The notes under the pieces: generated by a model | Seen by the model: only the letters and a program-made list of their open reading frames with translations | Databases searched by the model: none | Told to the model about the DNA's origin: nothing | Made by a program: the position numbers and the translations under genes | Shown: positions 16,749 through 25,021 of the stretch, piece by piece | How the letters are laid out: every line of letters begins with the position of its first letter | Numbering within the stretch: the stretch's first letter is position 1 | Source: Bacteroidota bacterium | Lineage (GTDB): Bacteria > Bacteroidota > Bacteroidia > Cytophagales > Cyclobacteriaceae | NCBI GenBank assembly: GCA_018267285.1 | Contig: JAFDYU010000015.1 | Coordinates: 124,001 to 188,000, forward strand | Direction of reading: 5' to 3' | Length of the DNA: 64,000 nt

Positions 16749-17117
16749 ATGAAGTCATTACTGACAATCACGTTGCTCATTTTCTCTAACACATTTATGA
16801 CTTTTGCTTGGTACGGTCACTTGAAATTTAAAGAAATGAAATGGAGCGAAAACCTTTCGATAGTGTGGGTAATCTTAATAAGCTGGGGAATTGCGTTGCT
16901 TGAATACGTACTTCAAGTTCCTGCTAACAGAATTGGTTTCAAAAATTACGGTGGCCCGTTTTCGTTGGTTGAATTGAAAGTAATTCAAGAAGTAATTACA
17001 CTTTCAGTATTTGTGATTTTCTCTATTATTTTTTTCAAAAACGATACTTTAAAGTGGAATCACTTTGTTGGTTTCTTTTTTTTGATTTTAGCAGTGTATT
17101 TTATTTTTAGAAAATAA
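16749..17117 (+). CDS. DMT-type small membrane protein (DUF486)
   Basis: A 122-residue protein with four hydrophobic helices. The sequence SNTFMTFAWYGHLKF near the start and the motif VPANRIG with GPFSLVELK in the middle are typical of DUF486, a small branch of the drug/metabolite transporter superfamily. Substrate unknown. It is AT-rich, stands alone, and no promoter element of the usual type is visible directly upstream. Confidence 0.88.
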   Translation: MKSLLTITLLIFSNTFMTFAWYGHLKFKEMKWSENLSIVWVILISWGIALLEYVLQVPANRIGFKNYGGPFSLVELKVIQEVITLSVFVIFSIIFFKNDTLKWNHFVGFFFLILAVYFIFRK

Positions 17118-17189
17118 AATACTGCAAATAATTCTGAAAACAAAAACGTACATCGAATAGACTAACAAATCTTAAATTGTTTTTACTAC

Positions 17190-17197
17190 TATCTTTG
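17190..17197 (+). promoter_or_regulatory. -7 element four bases before ATG
   Basis: TATCTTTG matches TAnnTTTG exactly and ends only four bases before the ATG of the M20 hydrolase. If used, transcription would begin at or next to the start codon, giving a leaderless messenger. Confidence 0.5.
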
Positions 17198-17201
17198 TCC
17201 G

Positions 17202-18389
17202 ATGCTGCTCGAAAAAATAAAGAAACTTTCCAAAGAATATGCCAGCGAAACCATATCGTGGCGCAGGCATATTCATCAAAATCCGGAGCTGTCGTACCAA
17301 GAATTCAACACGGCAAAATTTGTTTCAGAGTCGCTTAAAGGTTTTGGACTAAACCCCACGGAGGGGATTGCGGGCACGGGTATGGTGGTTTTAATCGAAG
17401 GCAAAAATCCAACATCCAAAACCGTTGCGCTTCGTGCAGATATGGATGCGCTGCCCATTCAAGAAGTAAACGAGACAGCGTATAAATCGCAAAACCCGGG
17501 AGTAATGCACGCCTGTGGGCATGATGTGCACACGTCTTCGCTTTTGTGTACGGCTAAGATTTTGAGCAAACTAAGAACAGAATTTGAAGGCTCTGTGAAG
17601 TTGATTTTCCAGCCGGGCGAAGAGAAAAACCCGGGCGGGGCTTCGTTGATGATCAACGAAGGAGTTTTGGAAAACCCCAAGCCTTTGGCCATCATAGGGC
17701 AACATGTAATGCCTCTGGTGCCTGTGGGCAAAGTTGGTTTCCGGGCCGGCAAATACATGGCGAGCAGCGATGAAATTTACCTGCGTGTAATCGGCAAGGG
17801 CGGGCATGGCGCAGCGCCCGAACTTACCATCGACCCGGTAGTAATTGCATCGCACATCATCATTGCACTGCAACAGATTATCAGCAGAAACGCAAGCCCA
17901 AAGCAACCCACGGTTTTAACATTTGGAAAAATAATAGCCAACGGGGCCACCAATATTATTCCCGATGAAGTAAAAATCTCCGGCACGTTTCGTGCGCTCG
18001 ATGAAACGTGGCGCGAAGATGGCTTGCAAAAAATAAAACGCATGGCCGAAGGCCTTGCCGAAAGCATGGGCGGGAAATGTGAAGTTGAGATTTCCAAAGG
18101 CTATCCGTATTTGGAAAACAACCCCGCACTAACCCAACGGATACGAAGCGCTGCGGAAGAATACCTCGGCAAAGAAAATGTGGTAGATATTGAAATGACT
18201 TTAGGCTCGGAAGATTTTGCGTACTACTCGCACCAAATCCCGGCATCGTTTTATCGGTTGGGCACACGCAACGAAGCCAAAGGAATTACCTCCTACGTAC
18301 ACACGCCCACCTTCGACATTGACGAAGAAGCGCTGCACATTGGCCCGGGTGTGATGGCCTGGATGGCGGTGAAAGAATTGCAAGGATAG
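17202..18389 (+). CDS. M20 amidohydrolase (IAA/hippurate hydrolase type)
   Basis: A 395-residue cytoplasmic metallopeptidase of the M20D group, which cleaves N-acyl amino acids (amidohydrolase, N-acetyl-diaminopimelate deacetylase-like). Metal-site motifs are visible: ADMDALPIQE, HACGHDVHTSSLL, QPGEEKNPGGASLM, and a C-terminal YVHTPTFDIDEEAL-type ending. The dimerisation/lid domain spans about residues 185-295 (GKGGHGAAPE). No signal peptide. The true substrate cannot be set from sequence. Monocistronic by spacing. Confidence 0.93.
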   Translation: MLLEKIKKLSKEYASETISWRRHIHQNPELSYQEFNTAKFVSESLKGFGLNPTEGIAGTGMVVLIEGKNPTSKTVALRADMDALPIQEVNETAYKSQNPGVMHACGHDVHTSSLLCTAKILSKLRTEFEGSVKLIFQPGEEKNPGGASLMINEGVLENPKPLAIIGQHVMPLVPVGKVGFRAGKYMASSDEIYLRVIGKGGHGAAPELTIDPVVIASHIIIALQQIISRNASPKQPTVLTFGKIIANGATNIIPDEVKISGTFRALDETWREDGLQKIKRMAEGLAESMGGKCEVEISKGYPYLENNPALTQRIRSAAEEYLGKENVVDIEMTLGSEDFAYYSHQIPASFYRLGTRNEAKGITSYVHTPTFDIDEEALHIGPGVMAWMAVKELQG

Positions 18390-18456
18390 ATCTTTTTGAA
18401 CCGTTAACAGCTTTTCATCTCGGTTTTCCTTTCGCTATATTGCCATATTGATTTAT

Positions 18457-18819
18457 ATGGATATAAAAGATTCTATTTTTAAATTTTTCCGTATCGACAA
18501 TCTGGTCAATAGCCTCTCGGGTTACGTAGAAACACGCGTAGAGCTCCTTAAATTAGAATTGCGCGAGGAAGTGGCCCGAGTGGTTTCGCACGGCCTGATG
18601 CTGGTAGTACTTTTTTTGTTGGGGCTTTTGTTTTTGGTCTTTTTTAGTTTCGGATTGGCCAATTACTTTAACAAATTCTTCAACGACCAGTATGCCGGGT
18701 ATTGGATAGTTTCCGCAATTTATCTTTTGTTGTTTCTCGTTTTAATTTCCTTCCGTAGCAAAATCGTCCGTTATTTTGAAAATCATTTAATAGAACAGAT
18801 CAAAAGGAAACAGAAATAA
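18457..18819 (+). CDS. Phage-holin-family (YqjE-like) membrane protein
   Basis: A 120-residue protein: an amphipathic N-terminus (VNSLSGYVETRVELLKLELREE) followed by two hydrophobic helices at about residues 45-70 and 80-100. This matches the putative holin superfamily/YqjE group of stress-related inner-membrane proteins, which are not true phage holins. It is followed after one base by a second small membrane protein, then GGGP synthase, and the three probably form an operon. Start at 18457 is preferred to 18448 because it fits MDIKDSI-type homologue starts; the difference is three residues. Confidence 0.85.
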   Translation: MDIKDSIFKFFRIDNLVNSLSGYVETRVELLKLELREEVARVVSHGLMLVVLFLLGLLFLVFFSFGLANYFNKFFNDQYAGYWIVSAIYLLLFLVLISFRSKIVRYFENHLIEQIKRKQK

Positions 18820-18820
18820 T

Positions 18821-19198
18821 ATGGAGCTGTTGGAAACGCAAGACCCCGAAAAAAAGCGACTGATCGAAACATCAGAGCGCCATCGCATGGAAATGGAGCG
18901 CGAGGTGAAAGATATTTCCGACCGCTCGGAAAAAATGCTGAAAAATGCTTTGATTATTGGCGGGGCGCTGGCTCTCACCTATGTAGTGGTCAATCAACTT
19001 TCCTCATCAAGCACGAAGAAGAAACCAAAGAAAAAAGCGAAGGCAGATGCGGAGGGATCAGAGATTGACGAAGAAGAAAGCCCTTCCATTCTTTCGCAGA
19101 TGAGCGATAAAGTGATTAATACGACCACGCTTTTTTTGCTTGATCTGGCCAAAGAAAAGCTCTCTTCTTTTTTACAAAACAAGAAATCCGAAGGATGA
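18821..19198 (+). CDS. Small single-helix membrane protein, unknown
   Basis: A 125-residue protein: charged N-terminus (heptad-like ETSERHRMEMEREVKDI), one hydrophobic segment (ALIIGGALALTYVVVNQL), then a Lys-rich patch (KKKPKKKAKADAE), an acidic patch and an amphipathic C-terminal helix (TTLFLLDLAKEKLSSFL). This resembles partners of YqjE-type proteins, such as YqjD-like ribosome- or membrane-associated factors, but I cannot assign a family firmly. Its stop overlaps the GGGP synthase start by four bases. Confidence 0.75.
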   Translation: MELLETQDPEKKRLIETSERHRMEMEREVKDISDRSEKMLKNALIIGGALALTYVVVNQLSSSSTKKKPKKKAKADAEGSEIDEEESPSILSQMSDKVINTTTLFLLDLAKEKLSSFLQNKKSEG

Positions 19199-19956
19199 AT
19201 ATCTGCCATTCGCTTAACGAGAGAAGAAGAATAGGCAAGAAATCAATTGCAGTTCTCGTTGATCCCGATAAGATAGAAGATGTGGGGCAACTTAGCCCCT
19301 TGTTGCGCCTGGCCTCTGAAAACTGTGTCGACTTTTTTTTTGCAGGCGGTAGCCTGGTGACAACCAACAACCTGAGTGCAGTTATTGGTGCCATCAAAGA
19401 AAGCACATCTATTCCGATAGTTCTTTTTCCGGGAAGCGCTATGCAAATAGAACCCTCGGCCGATGCCATTTTGTTTTTATCGCTTATTTCTGGCCGCAAT
19501 CCGGATTTATTAATTGGGCAACAAGTTGCAGCTGCACCGATTTTAAAGAACACCTCTCTTGAAATTCTTCCCACTGGTTATATTTTGATCAGCTCGGGTA
19601 AAACAACTTCGGTGGCATACATCAGCAACACCACGCCCATACCCGAAGACAAATATTCGTTGGCCGCTTGCACAGCCTTGGCCGGTGAAATGCTCGGACT
19701 GAAAATAATTTATCTCGATGCCGGCAGTGGAGCTGAACGCGAGGTGAATCAAAAAATGATTAATGCGGTAAGAAAATCAGTAGAGGTGCCGCTCATTGTG
19801 GGTGGAGGAATCAATACTCCGCAAAAAGCCTTTCGCGCCCTTGAGGCAGGTGCCGATCTGATTGTAATTGGAAATGCCTTGGAAAAAGACCCGCAACTAC
19901 TGACGGAAATTGCCGATACGGTTTACGAGTGGAACCAGCAGCTTACGTCTCAGTAA
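19195..19956 (+). CDS. Geranylgeranylglyceryl/heptaprenylglyceryl phosphate synthase
   Basis: A 253-residue TIM-barrel prenyltransferase of the PcrB/GGGPS family, which joins a polyprenyl diphosphate to sn-glycerol-1-phosphate. Visible motifs are AVLVDPDKIED, FFFAGGSLVT, VLFPGS, IIYLDAGSGA, and VGGGINTP with DLIVIGNALE at the phosphate site. In archaea it starts membrane-lipid synthesis; Bacteroidota homologues form GGGP but their physiological product is unclear. Translation is coupled to the upstream membrane protein (ATGA). It ends two bases from the stop of the convergent SPOR gene. Confidence 0.93.
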   Translation: MNICHSLNERRRIGKKSIAVLVDPDKIEDVGQLSPLLRLASENCVDFFFAGGSLVTTNNLSAVIGAIKESTSIPIVLFPGSAMQIEPSADAILFLSLISGRNPDLLIGQQVAAAPILKNTSLEILPTGYILISSGKTTSVAYISNTTPIPEDKYSLAACTALAGEMLGLKIIYLDAGSGAEREVNQKMINAVRKSVEVPLIVGGGINTPQKAFRALEAGADLIVIGNALEKDPQLLTEIADTVYEWNQQLTSQ

Positions 19957-19958
19957 AC

Positions 19959-20513
19959 TTACTTCATCATTATTTTTTCGGGTACGAGACTGGCCGTTGA
20001 AAATATTTTTTTCAACAACAGTAAGTCGTGTTGAGCCTCAAGTTGGGTGAAGTATTGTCCAACGGTTACTTTGAATTTGGGCTGTTCGTATTTCAGGTTA
20101 GCCTGAAGTTCTTCCACCTCCTCCATCAGTTTCTGTTTAGCATTCATGGCATCTTCACGCTTCTGCCCCGAATAGATCTGGATGGTATAGCCGTCAATAA
20201 ATTTTCGGGTCAGGTTAAACCGATCGATGCTGTCGAGCACCGCATCCACTTTTGCATTCACCGTTTTAACAGGGGTAACCAACGGCCTTATTTTTTCGGA
20301 AGAATCTATTTTTATTTTTTCAGTAGGAAGTTCTATGTGTGGCCTGAGTTTAGAGAGGTCTTCGTGATAAGGTTTGTTTTTTTGTGCGAGGCAAGAAAAA
20401 TTTACAGAGAAATATAAGAGGAATAAAGCATGAAGAATATAGAATTTAGAATTAGAATCGGACTGTATCCATTCCGATTCCTGTTTTCTGTTCTCTGCCC
20501 TCACTTCTTTCAT
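19959..20513 (-). CDS. SPOR-domain protein coupled to secA
   Basis: A 184-residue protein. A charged 24-residue N-terminus precedes a hydrophobic signal/anchor (ILHALFLLYFSVNFSC), and the C-terminal 75 residues form a SPOR-like repeat (YTIQIYSGQKREDAMNAKQK, then VTVGQYFTQLEAQ). SPOR domains bind denuded glycan at the division site. The ATG at 20513 overlaps the secA stop as ATGA, which fixes the start and implies coupling. The hydrophobic stretch ends near a Cys, so a lipoprotein is possible, though the lipobox is not typical. Confidence 0.85.
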   Translation of the reverse strand: MKEVRAENRKQESEWIQSDSNSKFYILHALFLLYFSVNFSCLAQKNKPYHEDLSKLRPHIELPTEKIKIDSSEKIRPLVTPVKTVNAKVDAVLDSIDRFNLTRKFIDGYTIQIYSGQKREDAMNAKQKLMEEVEELQANLKYEQPKFKVTVGQYFTQLEAQHDLLLLKKIFSTASLVPEKIMMK

Positions 20514-23500
20514 TGTTCGATTACAATGCATCTGCCGTTTTTAATGTCGTCTTCAACTTTTTTGTATTTCACATCTTTCAGCACGCGCCCATCGGGGTAT
20601 TGCACATTCACTTTATCATTTCTATTGGCAATTTTCTCCGACTTCACGGGCATAACTTTTTCCTCGGTTTGTTGTTGAGGTGCTTGTGCCTGCCCGCCTT
20701 GTAGCAGCGAACGCGATTCGTCTTTTTGTTCGCGCAGCTTCTGGCGTTTTTGAGCGTGTGCTTCGTGTACGTCATCGGCTTCCTGAATCGGGATTTCTGC
20801 TTTCATCAAAAAAGAAATTGTTTCTTCGTTTACTTTAGAGATGAAACGCTTAAATGCCTCGAAGCCTTCAAATTTATATATCAACAAAGGGTCTTTTTGT
20901 TCATAGACGGCATTTTGCACAGATTGCTTTAAGTCGTCCATGTCGCGCAAATGTTCTTTCCAATTTTGATCGATGATGGCCAGTGTGATCATTTTTTCCA
21001 TCGCTTGAATAAGTTCGGCATTGGCCGTGCTCACACATTTTTTAAGGTTGGCCGAGGCCCCGATTTGCTTCGTGCCATCGGAGAAGGGTACGAGAATTTC
21101 CTCGATGGTGGCACCACGGGTTTTGTAAATATCGTTGATGATGGGCATTGCTTTTTGGGCAATGATTTTATTTTTATGATGATAGTGTTTTAAAGATTCT
21201 TCATACAGTCTTTCGGTGAGAGCCGTTGCCTCTGCTTTATCAAATTCTTCTGCCGTGATATTGAAATCGATGCCAAGGGTGCTGAGCACACTTAGTTTAA
21301 AATTCTCAAAATTTTCGCTTGCTTTTGCTCCGGCAACGATGTCGTCACACGTATCGTAGAGCATAGTAAGAATATCCAACTGGAGGCGTTCGCCAAACAA
21401 GGCATTTCTTCTGCGTTTGTAAATCACTTCGCGTTGAGAGTTCATCACGTTGTCGTATTCCAGCAGGCGCTTGCGTATGCCAAAGTTGTTTTCTTCTACT
21501 TTCTTTTGAGCCCGTTCGATGGAGTTGGTCACCATCGAGTGCTGAATCACCTCGCCTTCCTTCAACCCGAGTCGGTCCATTATGCGTGCAATTCGTTCGG
21601 GCATGAACAACCGCATGAGGTTGTCTTCCAACGAAACGTAGAAGCTGGAAGTACCGGGGTCACCCTGGCGGCCGCTTCGCCCGCGAAGCTGTCGGTCAAC
21701 CCTTCGCGATTCGTGCCGTTCGGTGCCAATGATGGCAAGGCCTCCGGCTGCCTTCGATTCGGACGTAAGTTTTATGTCCGTACCACGGCCGGCCATGTTG
21801 GTGGCAATGGTAACCGTGCCCGGCTTCCCGGCTTCGGCTACAATTTCCGCCTCTCGTTGATGTTGTTTGGCATTAAGGACATTGTGCTTTATTTTTTTCA
21901 ACTGCAGCATTCGGCTCACCAATTCGGAAACCTCTACCGAAGTTGTACCCACAAGCACCGGCCTCCCTTCCTTGGTGAGACGAACTATTTCTTCTATCAC
22001 CGCGGTGAACTTTTCGCGCACGGTTTTGTAAACGAGGTCGTCACCGTCTTTGCGGGTAATCGGTCTGTTCGTGGGGATCACCACCACATCCAATTTGTAA
22101 ATATCCCACAACTCACCGGCTTCTGTTTCGGCTGTGCCCGTCATACCCGCAAGTTTGTGGTACATACGGAAATAATTTTGAAGCGTAATGGTGGCGTAGG
22201 TTTGCGTGGCGTCTTCCACCTTCACGTTTTCTTTTGCTTCAATGGCTTGATGTAAGCCATCGGAATATCTACGGCCATCGAGCACACGGCCGGTTTGTTC
22301 GTCAACGATTTTTATTTTGCCGTCAACGATAATGTACTCCGTATCTTTTTCGAAGAGTGTGTAGGCTTTTAACAGTTGATTGATGCTGTGAATGCGCTGC
22401 GACTTGGTGTTGTAATCGCGGATGAGATCTTCTTTTTTTATCAGCTTATCTTCATCCGATAAAGTTGGATCTTTTTCGATTTTGTTCAGTTCAATTCCAA
22501 TTTCCGGCAGGATGAAAAAATTTGAATCTTCGCCTTCGCCCGTGATGAGGTCAATGCCTTTTTCGGTTAGCTCCACACTGTTGTCTTTTTCATCGATCAC
22601 AAAATAGAGGGGCTCATCGGCCTTGGGCATTTCTTTTTTATTGTCTTGCAGATAAAAATTTTCGGTCTTTTGAAGAACCGCTTTGTTTCCTGTTTCGCTC
22701 AACGCTTTGATCAAAGGCTTATACTTTGGCATGGCCCGGTGTGCGCGGAAGAGCGGGAGCCCTCCTTCTTTGTCGTTGCCTTCGGCCAGCAGTTTTTTTG
22801 CATCGTTGAGGTACTGATTTACTAGTTTTTTTTGTGCCTCTACAACTTTGCCGATGCGAGGTTTTAAATCGTAAAACTCGTGTTCGTCTCCACGCGGAAT
22901 TGGGCCAGAAATGATTAAAGGTGTTCGGGCCTCGTCAATAAGGATTGAATCCACCTCGTCCACCATAGCATAATGATGAGTGCGCTGCACAAGCTCTTCG
23001 GGGTCGCGCGCCATGTTGTCGCGCAGGTAGTCAAACCCAAATTCATTATTGGTGCCGTAGGTGATGTCTGCTTTGTAGGCATTCCTTCGTTCGATGGAGT
23101 TGGGTTCGTGCTTATCAATACAATCTACGTTCAAGCCGTGGAACTGAAATATCGGGCCCATCCATTCGCTATCGCGCCTGGCGAGATAATCGTTTACCGT
23201 TACAATGTGTACGCCTCGCTTGGCGAGTGCGTTTAAGAATGCCGGAAACGTAGCCACTAATGTTTTCCCTTCACCCGTGGCCATCTCGGCAACTTTGCCT
23301 TCGTGCAGGGCTATACCACCAATAATTTGTACATCGTAGTGCACCATGTCCCAAGTAATCAGGTTGCCGGCTGCCATCCACTGGTTGTGCCAATGCGCCT
23401 TGTCGCCAACAATTTTTACATTGTTGTGTTTGGCGGCAAGTTCCCGATCGTGGTCGGTGGCTGTAACTTCTAGAAAATCATTTTCTTTAAAACGCTTTGC

Positions 23501-23854
23501 GGTTTCCCGGATGATGGCAAATGCCTGGGGCAATACTTCTATCAGAATCTTTTCAAGTTCTTTGTTGCGCTCAAGCTCTGTTTTATCGATTTGCGAAAAA
23601 ACAAATTCCTTTTCGTTGATGTCCATCTCCGGGTGATCGGTGATTCGCTGGTAAAAACCGGCAATCTGGTCGTCTATCAGTTTTAATTTGGAGTTGATAT
23701 AATTTTGGATTTCAACGGTGCGGTGGCGCAATTCATCGTTCGAGAGGGAAATCATACCCTCTCCTTCACTTTTGGTTTGTTCAACCAATGGAGTCATCCG
23801 TTTAATGTCTTTTTCGGATTTTGAACCGAAAATTTTGGCAATGAGTTTTAACAT
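20510..23854 (-). CDS. secA: Preprotein translocase ATPase SecA
   Basis: A 1114-residue SecA, which drives proteins through SecYEG. Bacteroidota versions are longer than the roughly 900-residue proteobacterial form because of insertions in the first nucleotide-binding domain (around residues 340-460 here). Visible motifs: ATGEGKTLVA (Walker A), MVDEVDSILIDEARTPLIISG, GMTGTAETEAGE, NMAGRGTDIKL, and ERHESRRVDRQLRGRSGRQGD. The usual C-terminal zinc-binding CxCx8CH tail is absent; the protein ends instead with VEDDIKNGRCIVIEQ. It is co-transcribed with the SPOR gene. A possible promoter lies at 23901-23908. Confidence 0.97.
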   Translation of the reverse strand: MLKLIAKIFGSKSEKDIKRMTPLVEQTKSEGEGMISLSNDELRHRTVEIQNYINSKLKLIDDQIAGFYQRITDHPEMDINEKEFVFSQIDKTELERNKELEKILIEVLPQAFAIIRETAKRFKENDFLEVTATDHDRELAAKHNNVKIVGDKAHWHNQWMAAGNLITWDMVHYDVQIIGGIALHEGKVAEMATGEGKTLVATFPAFLNALAKRGVHIVTVNDYLARRDSEWMGPIFQFHGLNVDCIDKHEPNSIERRNAYKADITYGTNNEFGFDYLRDNMARDPEELVQRTHHYAMVDEVDSILIDEARTPLIISGPIPRGDEHEFYDLKPRIGKVVEAQKKLVNQYLNDAKKLLAEGNDKEGGLPLFRAHRAMPKYKPLIKALSETGNKAVLQKTENFYLQDNKKEMPKADEPLYFVIDEKDNSVELTEKGIDLITGEGEDSNFFILPEIGIELNKIEKDPTLSDEDKLIKKEDLIRDYNTKSQRIHSINQLLKAYTLFEKDTEYIIVDGKIKIVDEQTGRVLDGRRYSDGLHQAIEAKENVKVEDATQTYATITLQNYFRMYHKLAGMTGTAETEAGELWDIYKLDVVVIPTNRPITRKDGDDLVYKTVREKFTAVIEEIVRLTKEGRPVLVGTTSVEVSELVSRMLQLKKIKHNVLNAKQHQREAEIVAEAGKPGTVTIATNMAGRGTDIKLTSESKAAGGLAIIGTERHESRRVDRQLRGRSGRQGDPGTSSFYVSLEDNLMRLFMPERIARIMDRLGLKEGEVIQHSMVTNSIERAQKKVEENNFGIRKRLLEYDNVMNSQREVIYKRRRNALFGERLQLDILTMLYDTCDDIVAGAKASENFENFKLSVLSTLGIDFNITAEEFDKAEATALTERLYEESLKHYHHKNKIIAQKAMPIINDIYKTRGATIEEILVPFSDGTKQIGASANLKKCVSTANAELIQAMEKMITLAIIDQNWKEHLRDMDDLKQSVQNAVYEQKDPLLIYKFEGFEAFKRFISKVNEETISFLMKAEIPIQEADDVHEAHAQKRQKLREQKDESRSLLQGGQAQAPQQQTEEKVMPVKSEKIANRNDKVNVQYPDGRVLKDVKYKKVEDDIKNGRCIVIEQ

Positions 23855-23900
23855 AAAAAAATCAATAATCGATAGTAAAAATGGAATGCCCGAAGGGGGC

Positions 23901-23908
23901 GAAAGTTA
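23901..23908 (-). promoter_or_regulatory. Possible secA -7 element
   Basis: On the minus strand TAACTTTC differs by one base from TAnnTTTG and lies 46 bases before the secA ATG in the 71-base gap after dapF. Confidence 0.3.
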
Positions 23909-23925
23909 AGGAAATTGAGGGGCAA

Positions 23926-24699
23926 TTATAGTTCCAAAGTTCCCTGAAACACCATTTTGGCAGGGCCGATGAGGTAAATATCGGTAAACGAGCCATCATG
24001 GCTCAATTTAAATTCTACAGAAAGTTCTCCACCCAGCGTTTTTACTTGCACAGGCGATTGGTAATGGTGAAAACTTGAGGCCAAGGCTGCTGCTGTTACT
24101 CCCGTGCCACACGACAGGGTTTCGTTTTCAACCCCACGCTCGTAGGTTCGCACAAAAATGGAACGGTCATCAAGCAATTCAATAAAGTTGACATTCGTGC
24201 CCGCAGGTTTGAATTTTTCACTGTACCTGATTTTCCTGCCTTCCTCCACCACCGGAAAATTTTTTACATCTTTTGCAAAGCAGATAACATGCGGTGAACC
24301 GGTGTTGATGAAATAATTGCCGTCATTTTTTTTTGTATCGGTCACGTCATTCATTCTCAAACGAACAGTGTCGTTCGAGAGTAACTCCGCCTCATGCACT
24401 CCGTCATAAGCCTGGAAGGTTGCCTTGCCGTTTACGATGCCGAGCGAAGAAGCCATTTTTAAGGCCGCACGACTTCCGTTTCCGCATAAGCTTGCCGAGC
24501 CGTCTGCGTTGAAGTAAATCAAATTAAAATCGTGAGTGGGGTGTGTTTCGATAAGCATCAGCCCGTCTGCACCGATGCCGAACTTTCGATCGCAGATTTT
24601 TTGTACATCGCTTTCCGAAAACGTAACGATTTTATTGCGATTGTCCACAATCACAAAATCGTTTCCGGTTGCCTGATATTTTTGAAAAGGAATTATCAC
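23926..24699 (-). CDS. dapF: Diaminopimelate epimerase
   Basis: A 257-residue enzyme that converts LL- to meso-diaminopimelate for lysine and peptidoglycan synthesis. Both catalytic cysteines are in place: CGNGSRAA in the N-terminal half and SCGTGVTAAA in the C-terminal half. The start QKYQATGNDFVIVDN is the classic N-terminal signature. It follows the DUF4834 gene by two bases and shares its promoter. Length is normal to slightly short. Confidence 0.96.
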   Translation of the reverse strand: MIIPFQKYQATGNDFVIVDNRNKIVTFSESDVQKICDRKFGIGADGLMLIETHPTHDFNLIYFNADGSASLCGNGSRAALKMASSLGIVNGKATFQAYDGVHEAELLSNDTVRLRMNDVTDTKKNDGNYFINTGSPHVICFAKDVKNFPVVEEGRKIRYSEKFKPAGTNVNFIELLDDRSIFVRTYERGVENETLSCGTGVTAAALASSFHHYQSPVQVKTLGGELSVEFKLSHDGSFTDIYLIGPAKMVFQGTLEL

Positions 24700-24701
24700 A
24701 A

Positions 24702-24905
24702 CTACTTCACTTCTTCAAAGTCAACGTAATCGCCACCCTTGATTTTTCCGCGACTATTTTTTTTGGAGTCGGGCTCAACCCTGATTTTTCCATCGGGCCT
24801 CCGCGTGTTTCTGTTTTGTGAGGCCGCGCCTACACGAAAAAAAAAGCCCCCCACTTTAGATAAAATGTAAAAGGTAATGGCAAGGATTAATAATAATTTG
24901 ATCAT
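24702..24905 (-). CDS. DUF4834 small membrane protein
   Basis: A 67-residue protein with one N-terminal hydrophobic helix (IKLLLILAITFYILSKVGGFFF) and a basic/acidic tail ending DYVDFEEVK. The ending and layout match DUF4834, a Bacteroidota family without known function. It lies two bases upstream of dapF, in the same operon, with a strong -7 element 20 bases upstream. Confidence 0.85.
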   Translation of the reverse strand: MIKLLLILAITFYILSKVGGFFFRVGAASQNRNTRRPDGKIRVEPDSKKNSRGKIKGGDYVDFEEVK

Positions 24906-24925
24906 TTTAATAGCAAACGAGAAGG

Positions 24926-24933
24926 CAAAGGTA
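24926..24933 (-). promoter_or_regulatory. -7 promoter element TACCTTTG
   Basis: Exact TAnnTTTG match on the minus strand, 20 bases before the ATG of the DUF4834-dapF operon. Confidence 0.55.
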
Positions 24934-24970
24934 TAAGTTCTTATCGTTTTTGTCTGCCAGCAACAAGAAC

Positions 24971-25005
24971 AAAAAAGCCGGCTCCTTTTGGAGACGGCTT
25001 TTTTT
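24971..25005 (-). terminator. Terminator of the bamA-skp operon
   Basis: GCCGGCTCC at 24977-24985 pairs with GGAGACGGC at 24990-24998 (eight pairs, one mismatch, four-base loop). A-run and T-run flank both sides, so it can work in both directions. On the minus strand it follows the second skp gene by 17 bases. Confidence 0.85.
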
Positions 25006-25021
25006 AATTTTAGTTTTAATA

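Noticed and set aside
18457..19198. Phage lysis cassette (holin-like genes)
   Set aside because: The holin label is a family name for YqjE-like proteins. No endolysin or other phage gene is nearby, and the genes run into GGGP synthase.
21434..22255. Plus-strand open frame of 273 codons opposite secA
   Set aside because: Fully inside secA, which has all its motifs; the composition is typical of an antisense shadow.
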